Below, piece by piece: positions 46,932 to 56,268 of a stretch of DNA of 64,000 bases. This DNA comes from Microbulbifer sp. SAOS-129_SWC (GTDB lineage: Bacteria; Pseudomonadota; Gammaproteobacteria; Pseudomonadales; Cellvibrionaceae), in the NCBI RefSeq assembly GCF_039696035.1, contig NZ_CP155567.1, forward strand, positions 1 to 64,000, in the 5' to 3' direction. Numbering within the stretch: the first letter of the stretch is position 1; every line of letters begins with the position of its first letter. Both the position numbers and the translations under genes were made by a program. Under the pieces are notes generated by a model. It made no database searches, was not told the DNA's origin, and saw only the letters and a list, made by a program, of their open reading frames with translations.

Positions 46932-48980
46932 ATGTCCAATCCGTTGTTGAATCTCCCGCTGCTACCCGCCTTTGACCAGCTGCAACCGCAGCAGGTGGGG
47001 CCGGCGATCGAGTCGCTGATCGCCGAGTGCCGCGCAGTGCTGGCCGAGGGGCTGGAAAGCCCGGGCTGGGACAGTACCCTGGCACCGCTGGAACAGGCCC
47101 AGGACTACCTGAATCGCGCTTTTTCCCCGGTCAGCCACCTGAACAGCGTGCTCAGCGGCCCCTGGCGGGAACCCTATGAGGCGGCGCTGGCACAGGTCAC
47201 CGCCTACTGGACCGAACTGGGCCAGAACCGCGATCTCTATCGCGTCTACCAACAACTGGCGGCGGCACCGGACTTCGCCGACTGGCCGCAGGCGCGGCGC
47301 AAGACCGTGGAGCTGGGTCTGCGCGACTTCCAGCTGAGCGGTGTCGGCCTGGAGGGGGACGCGCGCGCGCGTTTCGCCGCCAATAGCCGGCGGCTGGCGG
47401 AATTGTCCAGCCGCTTTGCCAACAATGTGCTCGACGCCACCAATGCCTGGAGTTACCACACCGAGGAGGAAAGCGAGCTGGCCGGCCTGCCGCAGACAGC
47501 ACTGGCGACCGCGCGTGCCGCTGCCGAGGCCAAGGAGCTGTCCGGCTGGCTGCTGACCCTCGACGGCCCCTGCTTCCTCGCCGTGATGACCCACGCCGAC
47601 AACCGCGAGCTGCGTCGCCAGGTCCACGTTGCCTTTGTCAGCCGCGCCTCGGATCGCGGACCCCACGCCGGCCAGTTCGACAATGCCGCGGTCATGGAGG
47701 AAATCCTCGCGCTGCGCGCCGAACAGGCGCAATTGCTGGATATGGGCAGTTACGCCGAGCTGTCGGTGGCCAGCAAAATGGCCCCCGATGTGGAGAAAGT
47801 GGTGGAATTTCTGCGCGATCTGGCCGCGCGGGCGAAGCCGGCGGCCGCGCGCGAATTCACTGAACTGCAGGCGTTTGCCGCGGAGCAGCTGGGCCTGGCG
47901 CAGCTGCAGCCGTGGGATATCGCCTGGGCGGCGGAAAAGCTGAAGCAGGAGCGTTACGCGGTGAGCCAGGAGGAGCTGCGCCCCTACTTCCCGTTTGACC
48001 GGGTGCTGCATGGCCTGTTCGCGGTGGTGGAGAAACTCTATGGAGTGACCGTTGAGGCGGATACCGCGGTCGCCACCTGGCACCCGGACGTGCAGTTTTT
48101 CTGGCTGGCCAAAGACGGCCAGCGCATCGCCGGTTTCTATCTCGATGCGTTTGCCCGCGAGCGCAAGCGCGGTGGCGCCTGGATGGATACCGTGTGTGTG
48201 CGCCGGCAAACCGCCAATGGCCTGCAACTGCCGGTGGCCTACCTGGTGTGCAACTTCTCCCCACCGGCCGCGGGTGCCCAGTCATTGCTGACCCATACCG
48301 AAGTCACCACGCTGTTCCACGAGTTCGGCCACGGTCTGCACCATATGCTCACGCAGGTGGACGTGGCGCCGGTATCGGGTATCAATGGTGTGGCCTGGGA
48401 CGCGGTGGAGCTGCCGAGTCAGTTCCTGGAAAACTGGTGCTGGCAACCGCAGGCGATCGCGATGATTTCCGGCCACTTCGACAGCGGCGAGCCACTGCCA
48501 CAGGCGCTGCTGGACAAGATGCTGGCGGCGAAGAATTTCCAGTCCGCGATGTTTACCGTGCGCCAGCTGGAGTTTGCGCTGTTCGATTTTCTGCTGCACA
48601 GCCGCAGCGGCGGCGCCAGCGCCGCAGAGATCCAGCAGCTGCTCGACGAGGTGCGGGGGCAAGTCGCGGTGGTGCCGGTGGCCGATGAAAACCGATTCCA
48701 GAACGGCTTCAGCCATATTTTTGCCGGCGGCTACGCGGCCGGCTATTACAGCTACAAATGGGCCGAGGTGCTGTCCGCGGATGCGTTTTCCCTGTTCGAG
48801 GAAAACGGCATCTTCGACCGTGCCACCGGCGAGCGCTTCCTGCACACGATACTGGAGCAGGGCGGCAGCCGCGACGCGCTGGAGCTGTTCACGGAATTCC
48901 GTGGACGCGAACCGAGCATAGACGCGCTGTTGCATCATTCCGGTATCGTGGAGCTGGAACTGAACACGGCGCCGGGCTGA
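46932..48980 (+). CDS. prlC: Oligopeptidase A (M3 family)
   Basis: Cytoplasmic zinc oligopeptidase that degrades signal peptides and other short peptides. The zinc motif HEFGH is at residues 463-467, with the third ligand region after it (GVAWDAVELPSQFLENWCW), and AGYYSYKWAEVLSADAFSLF near the C-terminus. Length is 682 residues versus 680 in E. coli. The ATG at 46932 gives MSNPLLNLPLLPAFDQ; an open frame upstream runs through the inverted-repeat element and is not coding. Confidence 0.97.
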   Translation: MSNPLLNLPLLPAFDQLQPQQVGPAIESLIAECRAVLAEGLESPGWDSTLAPLEQAQDYLNRAFSPVSHLNSVLSGPWREPYEAALAQVTAYWTELGQNRDLYRVYQQLAAAPDFADWPQARRKTVELGLRDFQLSGVGLEGDARARFAANSRRLAELSSRFANNVLDATNAWSYHTEEESELAGLPQTALATARAAAEAKELSGWLLTLDGPCFLAVMTHADNRELRRQVHVAFVSRASDRGPHAGQFDNAAVMEEILALRAEQAQLLDMGSYAELSVASKMAPDVEKVVEFLRDLAARAKPAAAREFTELQAFAAEQLGLAQLQPWDIAWAAEKLKQERYAVSQEELRPYFPFDRVLHGLFAVVEKLYGVTVEADTAVATWHPDVQFFWLAKDGQRIAGFYLDAFARERKRGGAWMDTVCVRRQTANGLQLPVAYLVCNFSPPAAGAQSLLTHTEVTTLFHEFGHGLHHMLTQVDVAPVSGINGVAWDAVELPSQFLENWCWQPQAIAMISGHFDSGEPLPQALLDKMLAAKNFQSAMFTVRQLEFALFDFLLHSRSGGASAAEIQQLLDEVRGQVAVVPVADENRFQNGFSHIFAGGYAAGYYSYKWAEVLSADAFSLFEENGIFDRATGERFLHTILEQGGSRDALELFTEFRGREPSIDALLHHSGIVELELNTAPG

Positions 48981-49032
48981 GTCGCCCGTGCGCCGGCACC
49001 ATTGCAGTAACGACATCGAGCAGTAGATAACG

Positions 49033-49353
49033 ATGAACGAACACAAACCCCAAAAACCGAAAAAGCGTTTTATTGCCGGCGCGGTGTGTCCGCGCTGCAG
49101 CGCCATGGACCGTATCGTGAATTTTCGCGAGGGCGGGCGCAACTATCGCGAGTGTGTGGAATGCGGATTCAAGGACGAAATTCGCCTGCAGTCGGAGCCG
49201 CGCGAATTGAACACTCGCGTCAATAGCGAGGCGCAGCCCGAGGAAGTGGCCCCGGTAAAACTGATCGAGCCGGCGCCGGCGGCAAAAGTAAAAAAAGTGG
49301 TAAAAGGTCAGGGTGCGGACAAGCCGACGGAAAAAGGTGAAAAGCCGCAGTAA
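49033..49353 (+). CDS. YheV-family zinc-ribbon protein
   Basis: Protein of 106 residues. The N-terminus KKRFIAGAVCPRCSAMDRI and YRECVECGFKDE give a CxxC...CxxC zinc ribbon, the YheV signature. The C-terminal half is a Lys/Pro/Ala-rich tail without structure. It follows prlC by 52 bases, the same pairing as in Pseudomonas, so the two may be co-transcribed. The function is not established. Confidence 0.9.
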   Translation: MNEHKPQKPKKRFIAGAVCPRCSAMDRIVNFREGGRNYRECVECGFKDEIRLQSEPRELNTRVNSEAQPEEVAPVKLIEPAPAAKVKKVVKGQGADKPTEKGEKPQ

Positions 49354-49394
49354 ATTCCCTGTGAATCAAGCAACGCTACCGTAAAAAAATAATT

Positions 49395-50225
49395 GTGAAA
49401 AAACGTTTTCCACTGCTGGCCCTGCTGTTGCTGGTGGCTATTGTCGGGCTGTTTGCCCTGGATCACTATCGCAAAGAGCGTGCCCAGCAGCGTGAACAGA
49501 CCGCCGGGCTGCTGGCCAGTTGCGTGAATCAGGGGTTGTTGTCGCTGTTCCGCCTGCAGGCCAATGACTGGCGTCGGCGGCCCGATTTCTTGGCGCAGCA
49601 ACAGCGGAAGCTGGAGGATGCGGTGGCGGCGCTACCGGAAAAAATCCTTGCCGGCCAACCCTTTGCCGAGTGGCAAAACGCGGTCGCCGTGTGCAAGAAA
49701 CTCACCCGCCACAGCGTCGTACAGCACGGCACTATCTTCCGCGCCCTGGATGATCTGGCGGCGCCGGCGATGACCGATAGTCGCACCTATAAAGATCCCG
49801 GCGCGCTCAAGCGGCGACTGCGTACGCTGAACCGGCTGCGCAATTCCGCCAAGGCCGCGGGCCGCTACCTGGACGACCTGCGCACGGATGTCCGTACGCA
49901 GCTGCAGCGCAGCGATCTGTCGGCGGCCAGCCGCGAACAGGCACTGGCGGAAATAAACCGCCAGGTGCTCGAGCACTACCGCCCCGGGCATTTTTCCGTG
50001 CAGCAGGTGGATTCGTACCTGGCGCGGCTGGAAAGCTATTACCGGCTGCTGGCGCAGCACCCGCGCGGCTTCAGCCTGCGCGGCGGCAGTCTGTATTTCC
50101 ACGATATTGCGCTGCGCCGCCAGATAGAGCAGTTGAACAGCGCGATACTGCAGGGCGACGCAGCCTTTTACGCCAACTGGTCACAGATCGTCGCCCGGCA
50201 GCAGGGCGGATTTGACGCAGGGTAA
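49395..50225 (+). CDS. Membrane-anchored helical protein of unknown function
   Basis: Protein of 276 residues starting at GTG. One N-terminal membrane helix (FPLLALLLLVAIVGLFAL) is followed by a charged, mostly helical periplasmic region rich in Arg, Gln and Leu, with likely coiled-coil stretches (LRTLNRLRNSAKAAGRYLDDL, EQALAEINRQVLEHY). I do not recognise a family. It follows the YheV-like gene by 41 bases and may share its transcript. Confidence 0.7.
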   Translation: MKKRFPLLALLLLVAIVGLFALDHYRKERAQQREQTAGLLASCVNQGLLSLFRLQANDWRRRPDFLAQQQRKLEDAVAALPEKILAGQPFAEWQNAVAVCKKLTRHSVVQHGTIFRALDDLAAPAMTDSRTYKDPGALKRRLRTLNRLRNSAKAAGRYLDDLRTDVRTQLQRSDLSAASREQALAEINRQVLEHYRPGHFSVQQVDSYLARLESYYRLLAQHPRGFSLRGGSLYFHDIALRRQIEQLNSAILQGDAAFYANWSQIVARQQGGFDAG

Positions 50226-50370
50226 CGATTGCGCGGCGGCAGGTAGCGGAAAAGTAAACGCGGGGTGCGGGGAGATCCCGGGAAGAAGAGTAGCGGGCGG
50301 AATCGTGAATATGCGTGATACCGCCCCAAGGTGCCATCCTGTCGTATTGTTATCGGGATCTTTGCGCTGC

Positions 50371-51030
50371 TCAGTGCAGTGTGTCGGTATCCAGTGCGAG
50401 TATCGGCGGGCGCAGGCCGATCTGCAGCTCGCCGGCGAAATCCGGCCAGTCGCCGGGAGTGTCGGTGAAGCGCTGCCGGCACAGGATCAGTGCGACGATG
50501 CTGTCCGGTCCCAGGCGCTGGTTGCGGTAGCATTTTCCCAGCTGCACGCAGATGGCATCCAGCTCCGCGGCGAAGCTTTCTCCCAGCAGCTCCCGCACCA
50601 CCAGGTTGGCCACCATCGGATCCATCGGCAGCAGCGGTACACCGCACACCGGCTGTAGCTGCTCGTTGATTTCCTCCAGGGCGCGGTGCGCCAGATAGGC
50701 GTCGTCGAGCAGTGCCGCCAGCCCTACCTGGTCGGGGTGGCGCTCCGGTGGCTCGGTAAAACTCTGGCCGATCACCGCGCGCACCGGTTCGAAGTCGATG
50801 CCAGCGGCCTCACACAGCTTCTCGATTTGCTGTAGCCACACCGGAACTGCCTGTATATAGCGAATCACAAAACTGGTGAGGTGCATGGGGCCGTCGTTTG
50901 GGGGAAGTCGAATACTGTGGTGGAGGTGGGGCAGGGACCTTCGCAGTGCGCGGAGAAAGCGACCCTTATGCCGTTCCAGGGTAACGGCGCGGTCGATACA
51001 CTGTTGCATGATCAGATAGTCATCAGTCAT
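50371..51030 (-). CDS. Conserved-looking helical protein of unknown function
   Basis: Soluble protein of 219 residues, predicted mainly helical, with no signal peptide or membrane segment. Notable stretches are TLERHKGRFLRALRRSLPHLHHS, LTSFVIRYIQAVPVWLQQIEKL and LGKCYRNQRLGPDSIVALILCRQRF. I do not recognise the family. The ATG at 51030 (MTDDYLIMQQ) is chosen over a TTG at 51045. It stands alone upstream of the MATE gene on the same strand but downstream in transcription order. Confidence 0.7.
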   Translation of the reverse strand: MTDDYLIMQQCIDRAVTLERHKGRFLRALRRSLPHLHHSIRLPPNDGPMHLTSFVIRYIQAVPVWLQQIEKLCEAAGIDFEPVRAVIGQSFTEPPERHPDQVGLAALLDDAYLAHRALEEINEQLQPVCGVPLLPMDPMVANLVVRELLGESFAAELDAICVQLGKCYRNQRLGPDSIVALILCRQRFTDTPGDWPDFAGELQIGLRPPILALDTDTLH

Positions 51031-51147
51031 TGATACCACTGTCAATTAACAACGGTGGCTCCCCCTTTCCGTCGATTTGCACCGTATCAAATGCACCGGG
51101 GCAATACCGCCTAACGCTGAAAAGAAGAGCTGTTACCGCTGCTCCAG

Positions 51148-52476
51148 TTACATCCAGCTTCTATTAGAAGTGTAGTAGCCATAGTAAACCAGTAGACCCA
51201 CAGAGCGTGCACCAGTCCACAAAAATAGGCTAAACCAGACGCCATGGTTGCCCCAGGAGCGGGTAAACCACCACACCGGGAAGAAAATCAGCACGGTTGC
51301 GACAAACATAGTATTGCGCATCTCGCGACTTTTTCCCGCGCCGATAAAAATTCCATCCAGCTGATAGCTCCATACCGCGATCAGCGGCAGCGCGCACAGC
51401 CAGGCGTAAACACTCTGTGCCTGCGCCTGCACGGCAGTGAGATCGGTAAACAGTGGCAGTAGCCAGCTGCGACCGGTTGCCAGCAGCAGCGTAATCAGTA
51501 TGGCCGTGGCCAGTGCCCACAGACCGGCGCTGCGCACGGCGGAGTGGAACATGCGTACCGATTTGGTGCCGATCGCTTCACCCACCAGCGCCTCGGTGGC
51601 GTGGGCGAAGCCGTCCAGTGCATAGGAGGTCATCATCAGCAGCTGTAACAGAATTGCATTCGCGGCCAGTACCGTGTCGCCCTGTGCGGCCCCCTGCGCA
51701 GTAAAGAAAGTAAAAGTGAGTAGCAGCAGGCAGGTGCGCAGAAACAGGTCGCCGTTGATGCGCAGTAACTCCAGCCACGGTGCCGCATCATGCTGTGGCT
51801 GGAAATCGGGCCGCCGCAGTCGCGCCGCCAGTGACTGCCAGATATCCGCCTCCACCCGCGAGAGCAGGCGCAGGCCGAGGATGAAAGCACAGATATCCGC
51901 GCACACGGTCGCCACCGCCGCGCCGCGGGCGCCCAGGTCGAAACCGACAATCAATACGAAGTCGAGCAGGATGTTGAGCAGGTTGGCGGCAAGCAGGATC
52001 AACAGCGGCGCGCGACCGTCCTGGCGGCCGATAAAAAAGCCCAGCAGGGCGTAGTTGGCCAGTGCCAGCGGCGCGCTCAGCAGCCGGATCTGCAGGTAGA
52101 CATGCGCGTGGGGCGCGGCCTCGGCACTGGCGTTCATCCAGCGCACGGCGGAATCGAGCAGCGGCGCCGCCAGCAGGTTCAGCGCGGTGCCCAATAGCAG
52201 TGCCAGCAGCAGCGCGCGCAACAGCCAGTCGCTGCCGCCGTCGCGACTGCGCGCCACCAGCCCGGTGGTGCCCATGCGCAGGAAGCCGAATGCCCACAGC
52301 AGCATCGACATGACACTCGCACCGATGGCGACCCCGGACAGGTATTCGGCCGACGGCAGGTGGCCGAGAATCGCGGTGTCCACCGCGCCTAACAACGGCA
52401 CCGAGATATTGCTCAGGATCATCGGCCAGGCGAGCTGCCAGACTCGCCGCCCGGAAATGGGATTGGACTGGGTCAT
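51148..52476 (-). CDS. MATE-family efflux transporter (DinF type)
   Basis: Inner-membrane protein of 442 residues with about 12 helices in two six-helix halves. The N-terminus (IRGRRVWQLAWPMILSNIS-like, read as GRRVWQLAWPMILSNIS) and LLGAVDTAILGHL are typical of the DinF subfamily, which exports organic cations by Na+ or H+ antiport. It ends with helices and a short NRSWM tail. No SOS box was recognised upstream. Confidence 0.88.
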   Translation of the reverse strand: MTQSNPISGRRVWQLAWPMILSNISVPLLGAVDTAILGHLPSAEYLSGVAIGASVMSMLLWAFGFLRMGTTGLVARSRDGGSDWLLRALLLALLLGTALNLLAAPLLDSAVRWMNASAEAAPHAHVYLQIRLLSAPLALANYALLGFFIGRQDGRAPLLILLAANLLNILLDFVLIVGFDLGARGAAVATVCADICAFILGLRLLSRVEADIWQSLAARLRRPDFQPQHDAAPWLELLRINGDLFLRTCLLLLTFTFFTAQGAAQGDTVLAANAILLQLLMMTSYALDGFAHATEALVGEAIGTKSVRMFHSAVRSAGLWALATAILITLLLATGRSWLLPLFTDLTAVQAQAQSVYAWLCALPLIAVWSYQLDGIFIGAGKSREMRNTMFVATVLIFFPVWWFTRSWGNHGVWFSLFLWTGARSVGLLVYYGYYTSNRSWM

Positions 52477-52960
52477 TGGAGATTTAAATCGGGGTTCTGC
52501 GTCTTCACATGGAGGCGGAACGGAATTCTAACCGATCGCAATTGGTACACGTTGGCGATCTGGTAGCGTGCCGCGCGCTGCGGCAGGAAAGAAATAAGAG
52601 GTCTGTCTGGTCATAAATAGTTGGCGCCAATGCGCAGTTTCTGTTGGCGGTGTAATTGACTTTCCCCCGGCGATGTGTTCCTTTTAAGGCTGCAGTAGTT
52701 GCGACGAAATAAAGAGATACAGGTTGTTGGTTGTACCTTCCGGACGACGGCATCTGAAGTAAAAATCTTGATAAAGAATAACAAGTTGCACTGACGGCAG
52801 TATCGCGGGGAAAAGGCCCCGTCCAGTGTATGTAGTCTTGTGTTACTACAGCATGTCCACAATTTTTGTGTGGAATTGCTCCGCCTGCGGGTGGAGAGCT
52901 CCAGTTATCCGTGGCAGCCGATGGTTGATATAAAAACAATCACACGGAGATCTGTAGGCG
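52477..52960. other. Long leader region upstream of the cytochrome oxidase operon
   Basis: About 480 bases without a supported gene between the divergent MATE gene and coxB. It is more AT-rich than its surroundings. It holds small hairpins, such as CGGGG/CCCCG around 52808-52824 and CTCC/GGAG around 52879-52895. I see no convincing -35/-10 pair. The cox promoter or promoters should lie here. GGAG sits 13 bases before the coxB ATG. Confidence 0.6.
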
Positions 52961-54100
52961 ATGTTGAAAGGCTTCAAACCGCTGTTCGCCTTGTTGGCCG
53001 CCCTTATGCTGACTCGTTCCGCCGTTGCGGAAGATCCGGGGCGCTGGGACACCAACATGACCCGCGGGGTGACACAGGTCGCCCACACCACCTACGACCT
53101 GCACATGCTGATCTTCTGGATCTGCGTGGCGATCGGTGTCGTGGTGTTCGGGGTGATGTTCTACAGTATGTGGCGCCACCGCAAGAGCCGCGGCTACAAG
53201 GCGGCGCAGTTTCATGAGAGCACCGCGGTGGAGCTCACGTGGACGATTATCCCCACCATCATTCTGGTGCTGATGGCGATTCCCGCCAGCAAAACCCTCT
53301 ACAAGATCTACGATACCAAGGAAGCCGATCTCGATATCAAGATCACCGGCTACCAGTGGAAGTGGAAATACGATTACCTGGGTTCCGGAGTCTCCTTCTT
53401 CAGTAACCTGGCAACGCCCCACACCCAGATCGACAACCTGGAACCCAAGGACAAGCACTACCTGCGCGAAGTGGACGAACCGCTGGTGTTGCCGGTGCAC
53501 AAGAAGATCCGTTTCCTGATCACTGCCAACGACGTCATCCACGCCTGGTGGGTGCCGGAGCTGGCGGTCAAGAAAGACGCTATCCCCGGCTATATCAACG
53601 AGGCCTGGACGCGTATCGACAAGCCCGGTATCTACCGCGGCCAGTGCGCCGAGCTGTGCGGCAAGGACCACGGCTTCATGCCGATCGTGGTCAAGGCGGT
53701 GCCCGAGGCCGAGTACACCGCCTGGCTGGATCAACGCGCGGCGGCGGCGGCCAAGGCCAGCGAGCTGGCCAAGAAAACCTTCACTTTCGACGAGCTCTAT
53801 GCGCAGGGCGAGCAGGTGTACAACCGCATCTGCGCGGCCTGTCACCAGCCCAACGGCCAGGGCGTCCCCGGTACCTTCCCGGCCATGGCCGGCTCCAAGA
53901 TCGCCACCGGCCCGATCGAGGCACACATGGACATCGTCGTGCACGGCTCGAAGAAAAACCCGGCCATGCAGGCGTTCGGCGAACAGCTGTCGGAGGTGGA
54001 TCTCGCCTCGGTGATCACCTTCGAGCGCAACGCGTTCGGCAACGATATGGGCGATTCCATACAGCCCGTCGACATTCTCAATTTCAAGAATAAGCAGTAA
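52961..54100 (+). CDS. coxB: Cytochrome c oxidase subunit II with fused cytochrome c domain
   Basis: Electron-entry subunit of the haem-copper oxidase. A signal peptide and two membrane helices (LIFWICVAIGVVVFGVMFYSM, TIIPTIILVLMAIPAS) precede the CuA domain, with ligands in CAELCGKDHGFM (Cys229, Cys233, His237, Met240). A C-terminal class I cytochrome c domain follows, with haem motif CAACH at 291-295. The fusion is typical of caa3-type enzymes. It starts the coxB-coxA-ctaG-coxC series. Confidence 0.97.
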   Translation: MLKGFKPLFALLAALMLTRSAVAEDPGRWDTNMTRGVTQVAHTTYDLHMLIFWICVAIGVVVFGVMFYSMWRHRKSRGYKAAQFHESTAVELTWTIIPTIILVLMAIPASKTLYKIYDTKEADLDIKITGYQWKWKYDYLGSGVSFFSNLATPHTQIDNLEPKDKHYLREVDEPLVLPVHKKIRFLITANDVIHAWWVPELAVKKDAIPGYINEAWTRIDKPGIYRGQCAELCGKDHGFMPIVVKAVPEAEYTAWLDQRAAAAAKASELAKKTFTFDELYAQGEQVYNRICAACHQPNGQGVPGTFPAMAGSKIATGPIEAHMDIVVHGSKKNPAMQAFGEQLSEVDLASVITFERNAFGNDMGDSIQPVDILNFKNKQ

Positions 54101-54117
54101 GGCGGGGGAGCATTAGC

Positions 54118-55668
54118 ATGGCACACGGACCTCAACCCGGATTCAAACGCTGGCTGTTTACCACCAACCACAAAGACATCGGCACGATGTATCTGTGGTT
54201 CAGCTTCGCGATGTTCCTGCTCGGTGGCTGCATGGCGCTGGTGATCCGCGCCGAGCTGTTCGAGCCCGGCCTGCAGATCGTCAAGCCGGAATTCTTTAAC
54301 CAGATGACCACCATGCACGGCCTGATCATGGTGTTCGGCGCGGTCATGCCGGCGTTTGTCGGCCTGGCCAACTGGATGATCCCGATGATGATCGGCGCGC
54401 CGGATATGGCGCTGCCGCGAATGAACAACTGGAGTTTCTGGATTCTGCCGTTCGCATTTACGATGCTGATCTCCACGCTGTTCATGAAAGGCGGTGCACC
54501 CAACTTCGGCTGGACCTTCTACGCACCGCTGTCCACCAAGTATGCGCCGCCGAGCGTGACCTTCTTTATTTTCTCGATCCACATCATGGGCGCATCGTCG
54601 ATCATGGGGTCGATCAATATCATTGCCACCATCCTCAACATGCGCGCCCCGGGCATGACCCTGATGAAAATGCCGCTGTTCGTGTGGACCTGGCTGATTA
54701 CCGCCTACCTGCTGATCGCGGTGATGCCGGTGCTTGCCGGTGTGGTCACCATGATGCTGATGGATATCCACTTCGGTACCAGCTTCTTCAGCGCAGCCGG
54801 TGGTGGTGACCCGGTGCTGTTCCAGCATGTGTTCTGGTTCTTCGGGCATCCCGAGGTATACATCATGATCCTGCCGGCGTTCGGTATTATTTCGGCGATC
54901 ATCCCCACCTTCGCGCGCAAGCCGCTGTTCGGTTACAGCTCGATGGTCTACGCCACCGCGAGTATCGCCTTCCTCAGTTTTATCGTCTGGGCGCACCACA
55001 TGTTTACCGTGGGGATGCCGGTGGCCGGTGAACTGTTCTTCATGTACGCGACCATGCTGATTGCGGTTCCCACCGGCGTGAAGGTGTTCAACTGGGTCAC
55101 CACCATGTTCCGCGGTTCGATGACCTTCGAAACCCCGATGCTGTTTGCGATTGCGTTCGTGATTCTTTTTACCATCGGTGGCCTGTCCGGCCTGATGCTG
55201 GCGATCGCGCCGGCGGATTTCCAGTATCACGATACCTACTTCGTGGTGGCGCACTTCCACTATGTGCTGGTGCCCGGAGCGATCTTCTCGATCACCGCCG
55301 GAGTCTACTACTGGCTGCCGAAGTGGACCGGCCACATGTACAACGAAACCATGGGCAAGGTGCATTTCTGGCTGGCGTTTATCGGCCTGAATGTGACCTT
55401 CTTCCCGATGCATTTCGTCGGCCTCGCCGGTATGCCGCGACGGATTCCCGATTACGCGCTGCAGTTTGCCGACTTCAACCAGATCTCCAGTATGGGGGCC
55501 TTCCTGTTCGGCGCCGCACAGCTGCTGTTCCTGTTCAATGTGGTGCGCACGATTCGCGGCGGCCGCAAGGCCAGCGGTGAAGTCTGGGAGACGCCGCAGG
55601 GACTGGAGTGGACGCTGCCGTCACCAGCGCCCTACCACACCTTCAGCACACCGCCGATTGTGCGCTGA
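54118..55668 (+). CDS. coxA: Cytochrome c oxidase subunit I
   Basis: Catalytic subunit carrying low-spin haem and the haem-CuB centre, 516 residues and 12 helices. It contains TTNHKDIGTMYL, MTTMHGLIMVF (haem ligand His), WFFGHPEVYIMILPAFG (His-Tyr crosslink and CuB ligand), WAHHMFTVGMPV (two CuB histidines) and DTYFVVAHFHYVL (haem ligands). It lies 17 bases after coxB. Confidence 0.98.
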   Translation: MAHGPQPGFKRWLFTTNHKDIGTMYLWFSFAMFLLGGCMALVIRAELFEPGLQIVKPEFFNQMTTMHGLIMVFGAVMPAFVGLANWMIPMMIGAPDMALPRMNNWSFWILPFAFTMLISTLFMKGGAPNFGWTFYAPLSTKYAPPSVTFFIFSIHIMGASSIMGSINIIATILNMRAPGMTLMKMPLFVWTWLITAYLLIAVMPVLAGVVTMMLMDIHFGTSFFSAAGGGDPVLFQHVFWFFGHPEVYIMILPAFGIISAIIPTFARKPLFGYSSMVYATASIAFLSFIVWAHHMFTVGMPVAGELFFMYATMLIAVPTGVKVFNWVTTMFRGSMTFETPMLFAIAFVILFTIGGLSGLMLAIAPADFQYHDTYFVVAHFHYVLVPGAIFSITAGVYYWLPKWTGHMYNETMGKVHFWLAFIGLNVTFFPMHFVGLAGMPRRIPDYALQFADFNQISSMGAFLFGAAQLLFLFNVVRTIRGGRKASGEVWETPQGLEWTLPSPAPYHTFSTPPIVR

Positions 55669-55683
55669 TCGGGGGAGCGGGCC

Positions 55684-56262
55684 ATGCGCATGAGTGCCAA
55701 CGCCAGAATTGCAGCCAAATTGATGGCGCTTGCCACCGGCATGCTGGCGTTCGCACTTTTTGCGATGCCGCCGCTGTACAACGCGTTCTGCGATATCACC
55801 GGTCTCAATGGCAAGACCGGGGGCAAGTACGAGGCGGTGCCCGCTGCGGTGGACAGAAGCCGGCTGGTAACGGTGCAGTTCATCGCCAGCAATAATGAAA
55901 ATATGCCGTGGGTATTCCGCCCCAATCAGGTGTCCCTGAGGGTGCACCCGGGGGAGCTCACGGAAACCACGTTTTACGCCCAGAACCCCAGCGGTAAGGA
56001 TATGGTGGCGCAGGCGATACCGAGCCTGGTGCCCTACGATGCCGTGTCCTACTTCCACAAGACGGAGTGCTTCTGCTTTCACCAGCAGGCACTGAAAGCC
56101 GGTGAATCGGCGGATCTGGCGCTGCGCTTTATCGTCGATCCGGACCTGCCGCCGGCCGTCACCACGGTCACCCTTTCCTATACTCTGTTCGATATTACCG
56201 AAAGGGTTGCCGCCAACCTCGAAACGGATCAAAAGAATACCGACTCCCAGCGAGAGGGATAA
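55684..56262 (+). CDS. ctaG: Cytochrome c oxidase assembly protein CtaG/Cox11
   Basis: Copper chaperone that inserts CuB into subunit I. One N-terminal membrane anchor (MALATGMLAFALFAMPPLYNAF) is followed by a periplasmic immunoglobulin-like domain with the copper motif ECFCFHQQ. Length is 192 residues. It lies 15 bases after coxA and 6 before coxC. Confidence 0.96.
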   Translation: MRMSANARIAAKLMALATGMLAFALFAMPPLYNAFCDITGLNGKTGGKYEAVPAAVDRSRLVTVQFIASNNENMPWVFRPNQVSLRVHPGELTETTFYAQNPSGKDMVAQAIPSLVPYDAVSYFHKTECFCFHQQALKAGESADLALRFIVDPDLPPAVTTVTLSYTLFDITERVAANLETDQKNTDSQREG

Positions 56263-56268
56263 AAAACT

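Noticed and set aside
53842..55413. 523-codon minus-strand open frame opposite coxB and coxA
   Set aside because: His/Arg/Gln-rich shadow of the highly conserved oxidase subunits.
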